From Mycobacterium triplex (GTDB lineage Bacteria; Actinomycetota; Actinomycetes; Mycobacteriales; Mycobacteriaceae): 64,000 nucleotides of DNA. The notes below the pieces were generated by a model, which saw only the letters and a list, made by a program, of their open reading frames with translations, was not told the origin of the DNA and ran no database searches. The position numbers and the translations under genes were made by a program. Shown here one piece after another: positions 1-8,954 of the stretch; within the stretch, counting starts at the first letter, position 1; every line of letters starts with the position of its first letter. The stretch spans positions 3,516,734 to 3,580,733 of the forward strand of contig NZ_HG964446.1 of the NCBI RefSeq assembly GCF_000689255.1, in the 5' to 3' direction.

Positions 1-1257
1 GAGGACGGCCCAGCACATCACCCGGCCGCCGGGCATCTTGAAGGCCGAGTCCGCGTGGCGCTGCGTGTACCGCCGGCGATAGACGAGGTAGCTGACCAGG
101 ATCATCGCCCAGACGAACATGAACAGCAGCGCCGAAATGGTTGTCACCAGCGTGAAAGCACCCATCACCGAACGGCCGACGTGTAGCAGGGGGATGGCGG
201 TCAGCAGCAGCACGGCCGTCACGAACAGGGCGTGCGCCGGGACGCCGCCGCGGTTCAGCCGCCGGAATACCGCCGGAGCGCTACCTTCGTCGGCCAGGCC
301 GTAAAGCATGCGGCCGGTCGAGTACATCCCGGAGTTGGCCGAGGAGGAGGCCGCGGTGATCACGACGAAGTTGACCACGGAAGCCGCACCGCCGAGTCCG
401 GCCAGGGAGAACATCGCGACGAACGGGGACTCGTTGCCGTCGAACCGCCGCCATTCGACGACGGTGAGGATCACCAGCAGCGCGCCGATATAGAAGATCG
501 CCACCCGCAGCGGCACCGCATTGATCGCGCGCGGAAGGGTGCGACGCGGGTTGGCCGTCTCGGCCGCCGCGGCGCCGACGAGTTCCACGCCGACGAACGC
601 AAAGAATGCGATCTGGAATCCGCCCACCATCCCGGAAACGCCGGTGGCGAAGAATCCGCCGCTGTTCCAAAGGTTTTCGATCGTCGCTGGATGTCCTTGC
701 GGAGAAACGAAATTGGTGGCCAGCATGATTGCGCCGACAACGATCAAACTGATGATCGCGACGACTTTGATTAGCGCGAACCAGAATTCGATCTCCCCGA
801 AGTTGCGCACGCTGAACAGGTTGATCAGAAGGATCAGCACACACGCGATCAGCGCCGGCAGCCATGCCGGCAGACCGGGCCACCAGAACTGCAAGTAGCC
901 CGCGATCGCGACCAGTTCGGCAATGCCGGTGACGATCCAGGCGAACCAGTACGACCACCCGACGAAAAAGCCCGCCGCCGGCCCCAACAGATCGGCGGCG
1001 AAGTCGACGAAGGACTTGTAGTTCAGGTTCGACAACAGCAGCTCGCCCATCGCGCGCAGCACGAAAAACAAGAAGAACCCGATAATTCCGTAAACCACCA
1101 CGACCGACGGGCCGGCGCGGGAGATCGTTCGCCCCGCGCCCATGAACAGGCCCGTCCCGATCGTGCCACCGATCGCGATCAGCTGGATGTGACGGTTGGA
1201 CAGCCCTCGGTGCAGCTGCGGGACAGCAGGATTGAGCTCGGCGACGTCCTCGCTCAT
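1..1257 (-). CDS. cycA: CycA-type D-serine/D-alanine/glycine permease (C-terminus beyond window edge)
   Basis: Proton-coupled amino acid importer of the APC superfamily in the inner membrane. The 419 visible residues closely resemble CycA, which carries D-alanine, D-serine, glycine and the drug D-cycloserine. The leader contains LSNRHIQLIAIGG, followed by the APC helix-1 signature GGTIGTGLFMGAG (about residues 30-42), then RAMGELLLSN, and AETANPRRTLPRAIN in the middle. About ten hydrophobic helices are visible. The frame stays open to base 1, so the last helices are missing only because of the window edge. The ATG start has GAGGA about 8 nt upstream. The substrate call rests on family resemblance, and another small amino acid is possible. 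Confidence 0.85.
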   Translation of the reverse strand, partial: MSEDVAELNPAVPQLHRGLSNRHIQLIAIGGTIGTGLFMGAGRTISRAGPSVVVVYGIIGFFLFFVLRAMGELLLSNLNYKSFVDFAADLLGPAAGFFVGWSYWFAWIVTGIAELVAIAGYLQFWWPGLPAWLPALIACVLILLINLFSVRNFGEIEFWFALIKVVAIISLIVVGAIMLATNFVSPQGHPATIENLWNSGGFFATGVSGMVGGFQIAFFAFVGVELVGAAAAETANPRRTLPRAINAVPLRVAIFYIGALLVILTVVEWRRFDGNESPFVAMFSLAGLGGAASVVNFVVITAASSSANSGMYSTGRMLYGLADEGSAPAVFRRLNRGGVPAHALFVTAVLLLTAIPLLHVGRSVMGAFTLVTTISALLFMFVWAMILVSYLVYRRRYTQRHADSAFKMPGGRVMCWAVL

Positions 1258-1312
1258 GTGTCACGTCCTCGTGGTTCCGGTACCTACCAGCTAACCAACC
1301 CTGTGGCCGAAC

Positions 1313-1329
1313 AGGATAATTCTTATCCT
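1313..1329. promoter_or_regulatory. Inverted repeat upstream of the permease
   Basis: A perfect inverted repeat with arms AGGATAA and TTATCCT and a 3-nt centre lies about 55 nt upstream of the permease start. Read on the minus strand it contains TATCCT, which could serve as a -10 element. It may be an operator overlapping the promoter. No regulator in the window can be assigned to it. Confidence 0.35.
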
Positions 1330-1416
1330 CACATCCCGCTGCTGACCATGCCAATTGTCAACGCTCTACGAGATGTGCTGGTTCAAACGAGCAAAGAAAA
1401 ATGGGACGCGATAGGC

Positions 1417-2431
1417 CTAGCTCGACGTCTTGACCATGAGCTTGCCGACGTTTTTGCCGTCGAAGAGCATGTTGATCGCCGTGGGTAGCTGTTCGAAGCC
1501 CTCGACGACGGTCTCCAGCGGCGTGAGCTTGCCCGCGGCGATCAGGCCCGAGATCTCGCGTACCGCCTCGGGGGCGCGGCCGAGGTGGTCGAGAACGATG
1601 AAGCCCTCCACCCTCGCGCGCTGGATCAGCAGGTTGCCGAAGGCTCGTGGTCCGGGTGGTGGGTCGGCCTCGTTGTAACCGGAGATCAAGCCGCACAGCG
1701 CAACGCGCGCGCGAATGTTGAGCCGGGCGAAGACCGCGTCCATGATGACGCCGCCGACGTTCTCGAAGTCGACGTCGATGCCGTCGGGTGTCGCCGCCCG
1801 GAGCTGGGCGAGCCAGTCGTCGGCACGGTGGTCGACGGCCGCATCGAAGCCGAGTTCCTCGGTGAGCAGCCGGCATTTGTCCGGGCCGCCGGCGATCCCG
1901 ACGACGCGGGCGCCGTCGGCCTTTGGCAAGCTGGCCGGCGACCGAGCCCACCGCACCCGCCGCGGCCGACACGACGACGGTCTCACCCGGCTGCGGCTTG
2001 CCGATGTCGCGGATCCCGACCCACGCCGTGAGCCCGGTCGTCCCGAGTGCGCCCATATAGGCGCTGGGGGAGACGCCGTCGGCGACGTCGACCGCGAACA
2101 ACGGCATCGTGTCGGAGACGACTACGTACTCCTGCCAGCCGACGAGGCCCTGCACGATCTGGCCGACCGCATAGTTGGGGTTGTTCGATTCGACGACCCG
2201 GCCGAGCCCGCCGGCGCGCATGACCTCGCCGATACCGACCGGAGGCAGATAGGTCGGGGTGTCGTTGATCCAGGTCCGGTTGGTCGGATCGAGCGAGATC
2301 CATTCGACCCGCACCAGCGCCTCACCGTCCCCGATCTCGGGCACGGCCTCCTCGCTGAGCTCGAACGTGTTGGGACCGATACGTCCGGTCGGGCGCTCAC
2401 GCAGGAGGAATCGGCGATTTCGATCAGGCAT
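1417..2431 (-). pseudogene. MDR-family NADP-dependent oxidoreductase, frameshifted
   Basis: Medium-chain dehydrogenase/reductase of the zinc-free CurA/leukotriene-B4-dehydrogenase type, which normally reduces enones with NADPH. The N-terminal GroES-like domain runs to about residue 120, and the Rossmann glycine motif VVSAAAGAVGSVAGQLAK ends at residue 170. There the frame breaks: bases 1922-1924 read TTT on the plus strand where TT would keep the frame. In the next frame the family sequence resumes as ADGARVVGIAGG and continues to NMLFDGKNVGKLMVKTSS and a stop at 1417. Without the extra base the protein would be about 337 residues, normal for the family. Either the gene is broken or this is a sequencing or assembly slip. 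Confidence 0.8.
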
Positions 2432-2557
2432 GAGCGCACGCTACCGGACACCATTCTCCGGATCAATAGCCGTGAAAGATGTTGGTGCACAAGGTCTTTA
2501 GTACGCCGCTGGACTCGCGGCGAGCCAAGGTCGGCGGCGAATGCTATAACCCCACCT

Positions 2558-3397
2558 ATGGCGGATCACACCATCACCCATGTTTCGGATACCGCCCGCT
2601 GGACGGCACTGCATCGGGCAACCGAGTCGGAACGCCCCGATGCGTTGTTCCACGACCCGCTCGCCGGGCTCCTGGCCGGTGAGCAGGGCCGTGCGATCGT
2701 CGCCAATGTGCCCCGGTCGACGCGCAACGGTTGGTGGCTCGTCGCGCGCACCAAACTGATCGACGACGCGATCGCCGCGGCCGTCGCCAACGGTTGCGAC
2801 CGGGTGTTGAATCTGGCCGCCGGCCTGGACACCCGGCCCTATCGTATGGAGCTGCCCGCCGGGTTGGGATGGGTGGAGGCGGATCTGCCGGCGTTGCTGG
2901 CGGAGAAGACGCAACTGCTCGCCGATCAGACACCGCGCTGCCGGTTGACGCGCACGGCCGTCGACCTCGCGGACCCGCAGGCCAGGGACGCATTCCTCAA
3001 CGACGCCCTCGACGGCGCCGAGAAGGCCCTGGTGCTCACGGAGGGCCTGTTGATGTATCTCGACGACGACGACGTCGCAGCGCTGTCGCAGGCGATCACC
3101 CGCCCCGAGGTGACCTGGTGGATGCTCGACTTCGCGGGTCCCGGTCTGAAAAAGATGATGAACAAGAAGATGGCAGGCATGCTGGAGAATGCACCGTTCA
3201 GATTCGCCCCCGAAAACGGCGTGGCTTATTTCGAAGAACTCGGCTGGCGCGTCGCCGAAGTGGAATCGCTGCTTATCGCCGCCCGCCGATTCCGCCGCTT
3301 GCCGGTACCCATGCGCCTCGCCGCATGGCTGCCTCAACCGGATCCACGCGGACCCGGCACCCGACCATGGAGTGCGGCGGCTCTGCTGACCCACTGA
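2558..3397 (+). CDS. SAM-dependent methyltransferase, leucine carboxyl methyltransferase-like
   Basis: Class I SAM-dependent methyltransferase of the large mycobacterial family related to leucine carboxyl methyltransferases (279 aa). The SAM-binding motif VLNLAAGLDTRPYR lies at residues 83-96, and the family motif EGLLMYLD near residue 162. The ATG at 2558 gives the usual short N-terminus (MADHTITHVSDTARW); longer readings extend into the opposite-strand gene. It is divergent from the frameshifted oxidoreductase and shares its 126-nt upstream gap. The substrate is not evident; paralogues act on small molecules or lipids. Confidence 0.85.
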   Translation: MADHTITHVSDTARWTALHRATESERPDALFHDPLAGLLAGEQGRAIVANVPRSTRNGWWLVARTKLIDDAIAAAVANGCDRVLNLAAGLDTRPYRMELPAGLGWVEADLPALLAEKTQLLADQTPRCRLTRTAVDLADPQARDAFLNDALDGAEKALVLTEGLLMYLDDDDVAALSQAITRPEVTWWMLDFAGPGLKKMMNKKMAGMLENAPFRFAPENGVAYFEELGWRVAEVESLLIAARRFRRLPVPMRLAAWLPQPDPRGPGTRPWSAAALLTH

Positions 3398-3571
3398 GCC
3401 CACGCTTGCCTAACTAGCAACCTGTGCAACATTTTTCGGTATCAGTGCTCGGACCGTGAGTGCGGAAAGTTTCTTTAATACGGCTTGTCTGGCATCTGAC
3501 GAGCGGGAGACGAAATCGGAATGCGGACCATTCGCCGCGCCAAAGTGCGCCGCCGAACTTAGAATCGCCGC

Positions 3572-4423
3572 ATGCGCATTTCGGTCAAATTCGACCAGAG
3601 CTTCCAATACGCCGAACTCGAGCAGTTGTGGCGCACCGCCGATCGCCTTGGATTCGAAGCGGTGTGGGATTACGACCATTTCTACGGGCCGCAGGAACAC
3701 GACGCCCCCACCCATGAGGGCTGGACCACCCTGGCCGCGATGGCCGCGGTGACCGAGCGGGCACGGGTCGGCTGCCTGGTATCCAGCGTGACCTACCGCA
3801 ACCCCGCGGTTCTTGCCAAGATGGCGGTCACCGTCGACCACATATCGGGTGGGCGCCTGAACTTCGGGATCGGCGCCGGCTGGCACGAGGCCGAACATTG
3901 CGGGTACGGGATCGACTTTCCCGCTCCCGGTGCCCGCGTCGCGATGGTCGACGAGGCGCTGACCCTGATTCGCCGGCTATGGACGGAGGAATCGGTCACC
4001 TTCAAGGGGCAATTCTTCGCCCTTGAGGATGCGCTGTGCGAACCCAAACCGCTTCAACGCCCACACCCCCCGATCGTGATGGGCGGCACGGAGCCGAAGA
4101 TGCTCCGCGTGATCGCCCGCCAGGCGGACATCTGGAACATGCCCGGATATGAGGGGCCCGAACGATGGGGCACCGTAAACGCCCGCCTCGACGAGGCATG
4201 TGCCGATGTGGGACGCAAACCGGGCGAGGTCATGCGCACCGCGCAGGTTCCCCTGCATCCGGTCGAGCCCGAGCAGGTGGATGAACAGCTGGCGCTGTTG
4301 CCGGAGTTCGAACGGCTAGGTTGCGAGCAGATGGTGCTGGCGTTCCGTCAGCCACCGACGGACGCATTGCTCCAACGTTGCCTTGCCCTGGATTCCGCAC
4401 CGCGGCCGGTCGCGGCCGTCTAG
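3572..4423 (+). CDS. LLM class F420-dependent oxidoreductase
   Basis: Luciferase-like (bacterial luciferase fold TIM barrel) oxidoreductase of the mycobacterial F420-using type, 283 aa. It starts MRISVKFDQ. TVDHISGGRLNFGIGAGWHEAEH around residues 90-112 is the cofactor-side signature of this subfamily, and the C-terminal part carries PKPLQRPHPPIVMGG, typical of LLM enzymes. It shares the YRNP...TVDHISGGRL...GAGW block with the LLM protein at 39.0 kb, so these two are closer to each other than to the three in the 10-17 kb island. It stands alone, 174 nt after the methyltransferase. Cofactor choice (F420 or FMN) and substrate are inferred. Confidence 0.85.
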   Translation: MRISVKFDQSFQYAELEQLWRTADRLGFEAVWDYDHFYGPQEHDAPTHEGWTTLAAMAAVTERARVGCLVSSVTYRNPAVLAKMAVTVDHISGGRLNFGIGAGWHEAEHCGYGIDFPAPGARVAMVDEALTLIRRLWTEESVTFKGQFFALEDALCEPKPLQRPHPPIVMGGTEPKMLRVIARQADIWNMPGYEGPERWGTVNARLDEACADVGRKPGEVMRTAQVPLHPVEPEQVDEQLALLPEFERLGCEQMVLAFRQPPTDALLQRCLALDSAPRPVAAV

Positions 4424-4455
4424 CCCCGGCAGGTTTGCCATTCACATCGCCGCAG

Positions 4456-5139
4456 ATGTGGAGGATTGTTAGCTCGGTGGACGTGTTGCGGCTTGCTGCG
4501 GTGCCAATCGTTGTCACGGCGATGTTCGGGTTCGCCGGACCGGCAAACGCCGATCCGCCGCCCACTCAGCAGATCACCACGGTGGCCGTCGGGTCCCAGG
4601 GGCAAGCCGTCAACGGCTTTCACGAGACCCCGCCCGACGGCAACGTCGCCGTCGTCGACAACTGCAGCACCCCGTCGCCGTCGGCGGTGGCCGACGACGT
4701 GTACGCGTGCTCGCCGAGCGCAGCCGGAGCCGGAACCTGTTGGCCGTCGACGCCGGGATCGCTGCTGTGCGTGGACGATCCGTGGGACCAGCGTTTGCAT
4801 CGGGTCACCTACCACGGCGAGCTTCCGCCGGTGCGACCCCCCGCTTCGCCGGAGCCGTATGCGCTCGCTCTCGACGACGGCACCCGCTGTTTGCTGCGCA
4901 ACGGCGGGGCCTGGGGCAGCCGGGACGACGGTTACGTCGGGGCCTACTGGTGCGGGCACACCGGCGCCAACCTCGTGGTCCTATGCCTCCCCGACTCACA
5001 GACCTGCATCGACGACCGCACCGGACCGACGTGGACGGTCAAAGTCGGTCAACTGGGCGCGCCGGGGACCCGCTTTCCGCCGCCCCAAGTCCACGCGGTC
5101 GCAGAAGCGTGGTTCGCCGGGGACCGAATACCAGGCTGA
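4456..5139 (+). CDS. Exported cysteine-rich hypothetical protein
   Basis: Secreted protein of unknown function, 227 aa. The first about 33 residues form a Sec-type signal peptide (MWRIVSSVDVLRLAAVPIVV...GPANA) with likely cleavage after ANA. The mature part holds eight cysteines, enough for four disulphides, and a repeated pattern of short CxxDD/C-L segments (LLCVDDPWD, TCIDDRTG). I chose the ATG at 4456; an in-frame GTG at 4477 would also leave an intact signal peptide. No catalytic motif is visible. It is convergent with the GH16 gene, ten bases apart. Confidence 0.75.
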   Translation: MWRIVSSVDVLRLAAVPIVVTAMFGFAGPANADPPPTQQITTVAVGSQGQAVNGFHETPPDGNVAVVDNCSTPSPSAVADDVYACSPSAAGAGTCWPSTPGSLLCVDDPWDQRLHRVTYHGELPPVRPPASPEPYALALDDGTRCLLRNGGAWGSRDDGYVGAYWCGHTGANLVVLCLPDSQTCIDDRTGPTWTVKVGQLGAPGTRFPPPQVHAVAEAWFAGDRIPG

Positions 5140-5149
5140 CGCGCCCGAC

Positions 5150-5977
5150 CTACCAGACGCGTATCCAGTCGACGAGCATGTCGGCGGGGTAGCCGCCCGG
5201 GCCGGGATCGCCACCGCCGGAGCCGGCAACGGCAAGGTTGAACACCGGATAGACCGTGTAGCCGGGGCCGTTGAACGGCCAATCCGGCAGCGAGCTGGCC
5301 GGCACGTCGAAATACGGCTGGGCGCCGTCGGAATAGTCCTTCCAAAACCTGATGCCGGCCTCGTCCCACCGACAGCGCCAGGTGTGCCAGGCGCTGTCGA
5401 CCGCGATGTTGTGGGTCTTCCACTCGCCGCCGTTGGCTTTGGCGTGGACCGTGGTCGCCGACGGCCAGCTGCCGTTGCCGTACCACTCCATCACGTCGAT
5501 CTCGCCCTGATCGTCGTTGCCGAGCCAGTACGCGGGCCAGGCACCGGCGGTCAGGCAGTTCAGCTTGACGCGGGCCTCCCAGGTGTGGCCGACGCCGCCG
5601 CGCCACAGGCTTTGCACCTTACCGCTGAAGTAGGTGGGGCCATCTTTGGCCGCGCGCAGGACGAGGTTCGAATTGCCGTCTACGAACACGTTTTTCCGGT
5701 CGTCACGGTACTGCCCGATGTGCTCGGGCAGCTCCCAATACGTCGGGTCCTTGATCGTCTCGCGGGCCTTGGCGATCGCCCACTTCGACGGGTCCGGCGC
5801 CGAACCGGCCGGGCCGTCGAACTCATCGGAGAATATGTAGCTTGCGGCCTGCCCGCTGGGCGCGCTGGGCGGTGGCATCCGCCCGGGATAAGCCCTGGCC
5901 TCAGGGATGGGCAGCGCGGCCGCCAGCACGCCGATCCCTGTCGTCAGCATCATGCGGCGACGGTCCATCTCAGGCAT
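5150..5977 (-). CDS. Exported GH16 family endo-beta-1,3-glucanase-like protein
   Basis: Glycoside hydrolase family 16 protein with a jelly-roll fold, closely resembling M. tuberculosis Rv0315. It begins MPEMDRRRMMLTTGIG, a probable twin-arginine signal with cleavage near ARA (residue 29). The catalytic strand GEIDVMEWYG is intact, with E159 as nucleophile, D161 and E164 as acid/base. FSDEFDGPAGS opens the domain near residue 49 and the chain ends with the strand MLVDWIRVW, so the domain is complete. An in-frame TTG at 5983 would give MLMPEMD. The enzyme would cleave beta-1,3-glucan outside the cell, though glucanase activity in mycobacterial orthologues is not certain. Confidence 0.88.
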   Translation of the reverse strand: MPEMDRRRMMLTTGIGVLAAALPIPEARAYPGRMPPPSAPSGQAASYIFSDEFDGPAGSAPDPSKWAIAKARETIKDPTYWELPEHIGQYRDDRKNVFVDGNSNLVLRAAKDGPTYFSGKVQSLWRGGVGHTWEARVKLNCLTAGAWPAYWLGNDDQGEIDVMEWYGNGSWPSATTVHAKANGGEWKTHNIAVDSAWHTWRCRWDEAGIRFWKDYSDGAQPYFDVPASSLPDWPFNGPGYTVYPVFNLAVAGSGGGDPGPGGYPADMLVDWIRVW

Positions 5978-6236
5978 AAGCAAGCGACGATAGCAGCCCG
6001 GGTCGTCCGGGGTCGAAACCAAAAATGTGTCGGTGGCCGTCGTTAGCATTTGGACCGCCGCCGACCCGAAACGGACGGCGGAACGCTACAAGCTCGGGAT
6101 TTGGGATGGAATTCACGGCGAATTCTCATGTTCAGGCACGGTTTGGTCTCAGCATTGGCTGGGCATCCTGGACACGAACAGATAACACTGTTGCAGCTTT
6201 ACAGCCGAGTCGGGGCTCTGAGAGGAGTTGACAATC

Positions 6237-6443
6237 ATGGCGAATGCGCCAGAGTCGACAGTTATTTTTCTCCAGTCCCATCCGGCGTGGATCGCCGCGC
6301 AGCGCCGCGAACGTGAACGTGTCGAATCCATGCGTCGCCATCCGTCGTTTCGGGCTCGTCGAGGGGCCGTTCAGGTAGGCCACGCGGTCGCCGCCGGCAG
6401 CCGCCACTTCAAGCTCTACTCCACCGGCGATACGCCCGCGTAA
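6237..6443 (+). CDS. Small basic hypothetical protein
   Basis: A 68-residue, arginine-rich protein (MANAPESTVIFLQSHPAW...) that I do not recognise. The ATG is preceded by a clear GAGGAG-like Shine-Dalgarno about 9 nt upstream; an in-frame TTG at 6228 overlaps that site. The centre is strongly basic (QRRERERVESMRRHPSFRARR), suggesting nucleic acid or membrane-surface contact, but this is only composition. It lies alone between the GH16 gene and the acyl-CoA dehydrogenase promoter. Confidence 0.5.
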   Translation: MANAPESTVIFLQSHPAWIAAQRRERERVESMRRHPSFRARRGAVQVGHAVAAGSRHFKLYSTGDTPA

Positions 6444-6558
6444 GCCCGGCGCTGGCCGCGCCGCGGCAACGGCGCGGGCTGGTCAACCTCCGCGGGTTCA
6501 CCAGCATGCCCGCACTCCTCGGCACCCGGAGCACCGCCTCGCTGCACGCCTGACATGG

Positions 6559-6570
6559 ATTGCATACAAC
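6559..6570. promoter_or_regulatory. GntR-type operator-like site 1
   Basis: ATTGCATACAAC, one of four sites matching ATTGCRTWCARY within the island (others at 6621, 14578 and 14641). It lies about 40 nt upstream of the -35 element of the fused acyl-CoA dehydrogenase promoter. Its short ATTG...CAAT palindrome is the kind FCD-type GntR proteins bind, and a GntR/FCD gene lies at 13.2-13.9 kb. Confidence 0.5.
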
Positions 6571-6597
6571 CGGCTGGATAGTCCACCAAGAAGGTTA

Positions 6598-6632
6598 TTG
6601 ACACCCGTCAATTCCTCTCTAATGTATACAAA
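6598..6632 (+). promoter_or_regulatory. Leaderless promoter with second GntR-type site
   Basis: TTGACA (6598-6603) and TAATGT (6620-6625), 16 nt apart, form a good sigma-A promoter. Transcription would begin at about 6632-6633, on the ATG of the acyl-CoA dehydrogenase gene. No Shine-Dalgarno precedes that ATG, so a leaderless mRNA is likely. The -10 region overlaps AATGTATACAAA (6621-6632), a copy of the island motif, which fits repression by occlusion of the promoter. Confidence 0.55.
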
Positions 6633-8936
6633 ATGGCTGTCGCGGTGCAGGCACACTCGAGCGCGTCCGAACTCGACGACCTTCGCGGCATGGTCCGCAA
6701 AATGGTGGCCAAGCAACTGCCGCTCGACGAAACCAGGCACGCGGACCCGGCCGAGGCGCGTAAAGCGGGGTGGCCGACGCTGGGCGCGCTGGGCCTGCTC
6801 GGCATCGCGCTGCCCGACCAGTACGGCGGCAGCGGAGCCGGGTTGACCGAACAGGCCATCGTCTGCGAAGAACTCGCGCGGGAATTGGCACCCGCACCGT
6901 ACTTCGCCACCGTTTGCCTGGCCGCCACCGCGCTGCTGGCCTCCGACGACGCCGATGCGTGCGAAGAGCTACTGCCCCGTATCGTCGCGGGTGAGCTGAC
7001 CGCGACACTCGGCGACGATGTGGGCCGTGCGGAACGCGATGGCCAAAGCTGGTCTGTCAGTGGAGAATTCGGCCACGTCCCCGATGGCGCGGACGCCGAC
7101 TTGATATTGGTTTCCGCGGAGACCGCGGACGGCACAACGCTTTTCGCGATCACCGGTTCCGACGGGGTGCACCGACAGCGGCTGGCCACCCTCGACCCGA
7201 CCCGACCGTTGGCCAATCTCCGGCTTTCGCACGCCGCGGCGCGCCGGGTCGGGGCGCCCGGAGCCGCAACGCCCGTGTTGGCTCGAGTCCGCCTTCGGGC
7301 GACGGCACTGCTGGCCGCCGAGCAGGCCGTGCTGGCCGAGCAGTGCGTAGCGCTCACCAGGCAATACCTGTTGGACCGTCGGCAGTTCGGCCGCCAGATC
7401 GGTGCGTTCCAGGCGCTCAAGCATCGTCTCGCCGACGCGGCGGTACGTGCCGAGCTGTCGGCCAGTAGCGCCTGGTATGCAATCCGGCAGCTGGCGGCCG
7501 GGGCGGCCGATGCCGAATTCGCCGTGAGGGTCGCGGCCGCCGCCTGCGGGGACGCTGCGGTGCAGAACGCCGCGGAGATGATCCAGCTGCACGGCGGCAT
7601 CGGCTACACCTGGGAGCACGCCGCACACCTTTACCTGCGCCGGGCCAAGTCCGACCAATACCTGCTCGACACACCGTCGGCGCATCGCAATCGGCTCGGC
7701 CGCTCGGTAACCGAAACCCCCGCGCCCACAGCACAATCCGCACCCGTGGAAGACTCGCCGGCGGTCGACGAACTGCGCGGGTGGTTGGCCGCCAACCTGA
7801 TCGACGGCCTCACCGGTGATGGCCCACCCCCGGCAGCGGGGGAGAAATATTCACCGGCGCGGCGCGACTGGTATCGCCGGCTCGGCGCCGCGGGCTGGTC
7901 GACACCGACCTGGCCGGTCCGGTACGGCGGTCGGGGCATGAGCCGCGACGAGGGCGGCGCCGTCGTCGAAGAGCTGCGCCGCCGTGGCCTCGACCGGCCC
8001 GAGGAAGATTTCGTCGGGGTATGGCTGGCCGGCCCAACAATTCTTCAGTGGGGCAGCGATCAGCAGCGTGAAACGTACCTGCGGCCGCTGGCGCTGGGCG
8101 AGCATCGGTGGTGTCAGCTGTTCAGCGAACCCGGCGCCGGATCCGATCTGGCGTCCCTGTCGACCTCGGCCGTGCCGATCGACGGCGATCGCTGGCTGGT
8201 CAATGGCCAGAAGATCTGGAGTTCGTTCGCCAACACCGCCGACTTCGGGCTGCTGATGGCCCGCACCGATCCGACCCTGCCCAAACACGCGGGTATCACC
8301 TACTTCCTGCTCGACATGCGAACACCCGGTGTCGAGGTGCGACCGCTGCGGCAGATGACGGGCGACGCCGAATTCAACGAGGTGTTCCTGACCGACGTCG
8401 TGCTGCCCGACTCGGCGCGTCTAGGCCCGTGCGGCGCCGGCTGGAAGGTCGGCATCAGCACACTGATGCAGGAACGCAACAGTCTCACCGGGCCGCCGGT
8501 CGTCGGTCCGGGCGTGGCCGATCAGCTGATCGCCGAGGCGCTCGACAGCGGTGCCTGGCACGACGCCGATGTACGGGATCGGTTGCAGCGCATGCTTGTC
8601 GACGAACGCGCGCTGCAGACCGCGAGTTTGCGTGCCAGCGTCACCCCGGATCGCAACCCCGGCGCGATCGACTCGATTCGCAAACTCGTCAGCGCGGACC
8701 TGCACGAGCGCGCGGGGCGTATCCGGGTCGACCTGCAGCCAGATCTTTCGCTGGGCTGGCCGATCGACGCCGAGATGCCCGCTGGCACAAGGTCATTCCT
8801 GGAGATGAAGAAGTATTGCATCGCCGGCGGCACCTCGGAGATCCAGCGCAACATCATCGCCGAACGCGTGCTGGGGCTGCCCCGCGAGGCCGATCCCGAC
8901 CGCGACCAGCCGTTCAATCAGCGGACCAGCAGATAA
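6633..8936 (+). CDS. Fused double acyl-CoA dehydrogenase (FadE type)
   Basis: FAD-dependent acyl-CoA dehydrogenase with two complete dehydrogenase modules in one 767-residue chain, about twice the usual length. Module 1 spans about residues 12-365, with RRQFGRQIGAFQALKHRLAD and LHGGIGYTWEHAAHLY. Module 2 spans about 385-750, with the flavin-side QLFSEPGAGSDLA and the C-terminal GGTSEIQRNIIAERVLGLPRE. In module 2 the MCAD-type base position is Gly (732), whereas E614 in MQERNSL sits where isovaleryl- and long-chain enzymes place the base. Module 1 has no evident base. This resembles a fused version of the alpha2beta2 FadE enzymes used on sterol or bulky acyl-CoAs. The HpaB-like gene follows after 18 nt. 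Confidence 0.88.
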   Translation: MAVAVQAHSSASELDDLRGMVRKMVAKQLPLDETRHADPAEARKAGWPTLGALGLLGIALPDQYGGSGAGLTEQAIVCEELARELAPAPYFATVCLAATALLASDDADACEELLPRIVAGELTATLGDDVGRAERDGQSWSVSGEFGHVPDGADADLILVSAETADGTTLFAITGSDGVHRQRLATLDPTRPLANLRLSHAAARRVGAPGAATPVLARVRLRATALLAAEQAVLAEQCVALTRQYLLDRRQFGRQIGAFQALKHRLADAAVRAELSASSAWYAIRQLAAGAADAEFAVRVAAAACGDAAVQNAAEMIQLHGGIGYTWEHAAHLYLRRAKSDQYLLDTPSAHRNRLGRSVTETPAPTAQSAPVEDSPAVDELRGWLAANLIDGLTGDGPPPAAGEKYSPARRDWYRRLGAAGWSTPTWPVRYGGRGMSRDEGGAVVEELRRRGLDRPEEDFVGVWLAGPTILQWGSDQQRETYLRPLALGEHRWCQLFSEPGAGSDLASLSTSAVPIDGDRWLVNGQKIWSSFANTADFGLLMARTDPTLPKHAGITYFLLDMRTPGVEVRPLRQMTGDAEFNEVFLTDVVLPDSARLGPCGAGWKVGISTLMQERNSLTGPPVVGPGVADQLIAEALDSGAWHDADVRDRLQRMLVDERALQTASLRASVTPDRNPGAIDSIRKLVSADLHERAGRIRVDLQPDLSLGWPIDAEMPAGTRSFLEMKKYCIAGGTSEIQRNIIAERVLGLPREADPDRDQPFNQRTSR

Positions 8937-8954
8937 GAAGGAGCGCACCGCAAA

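Noticed and set aside
281..1354. Long minus frame overlapping the permease
   Set aside because: Arg-rich, out of frame with the clear CycA-type protein; a shadow.
4466..6046. 526-codon plus frame over the secreted protein and GH16 gene
   Set aside because: Low-complexity translation; both real genes have signal peptides and motifs in other frames.
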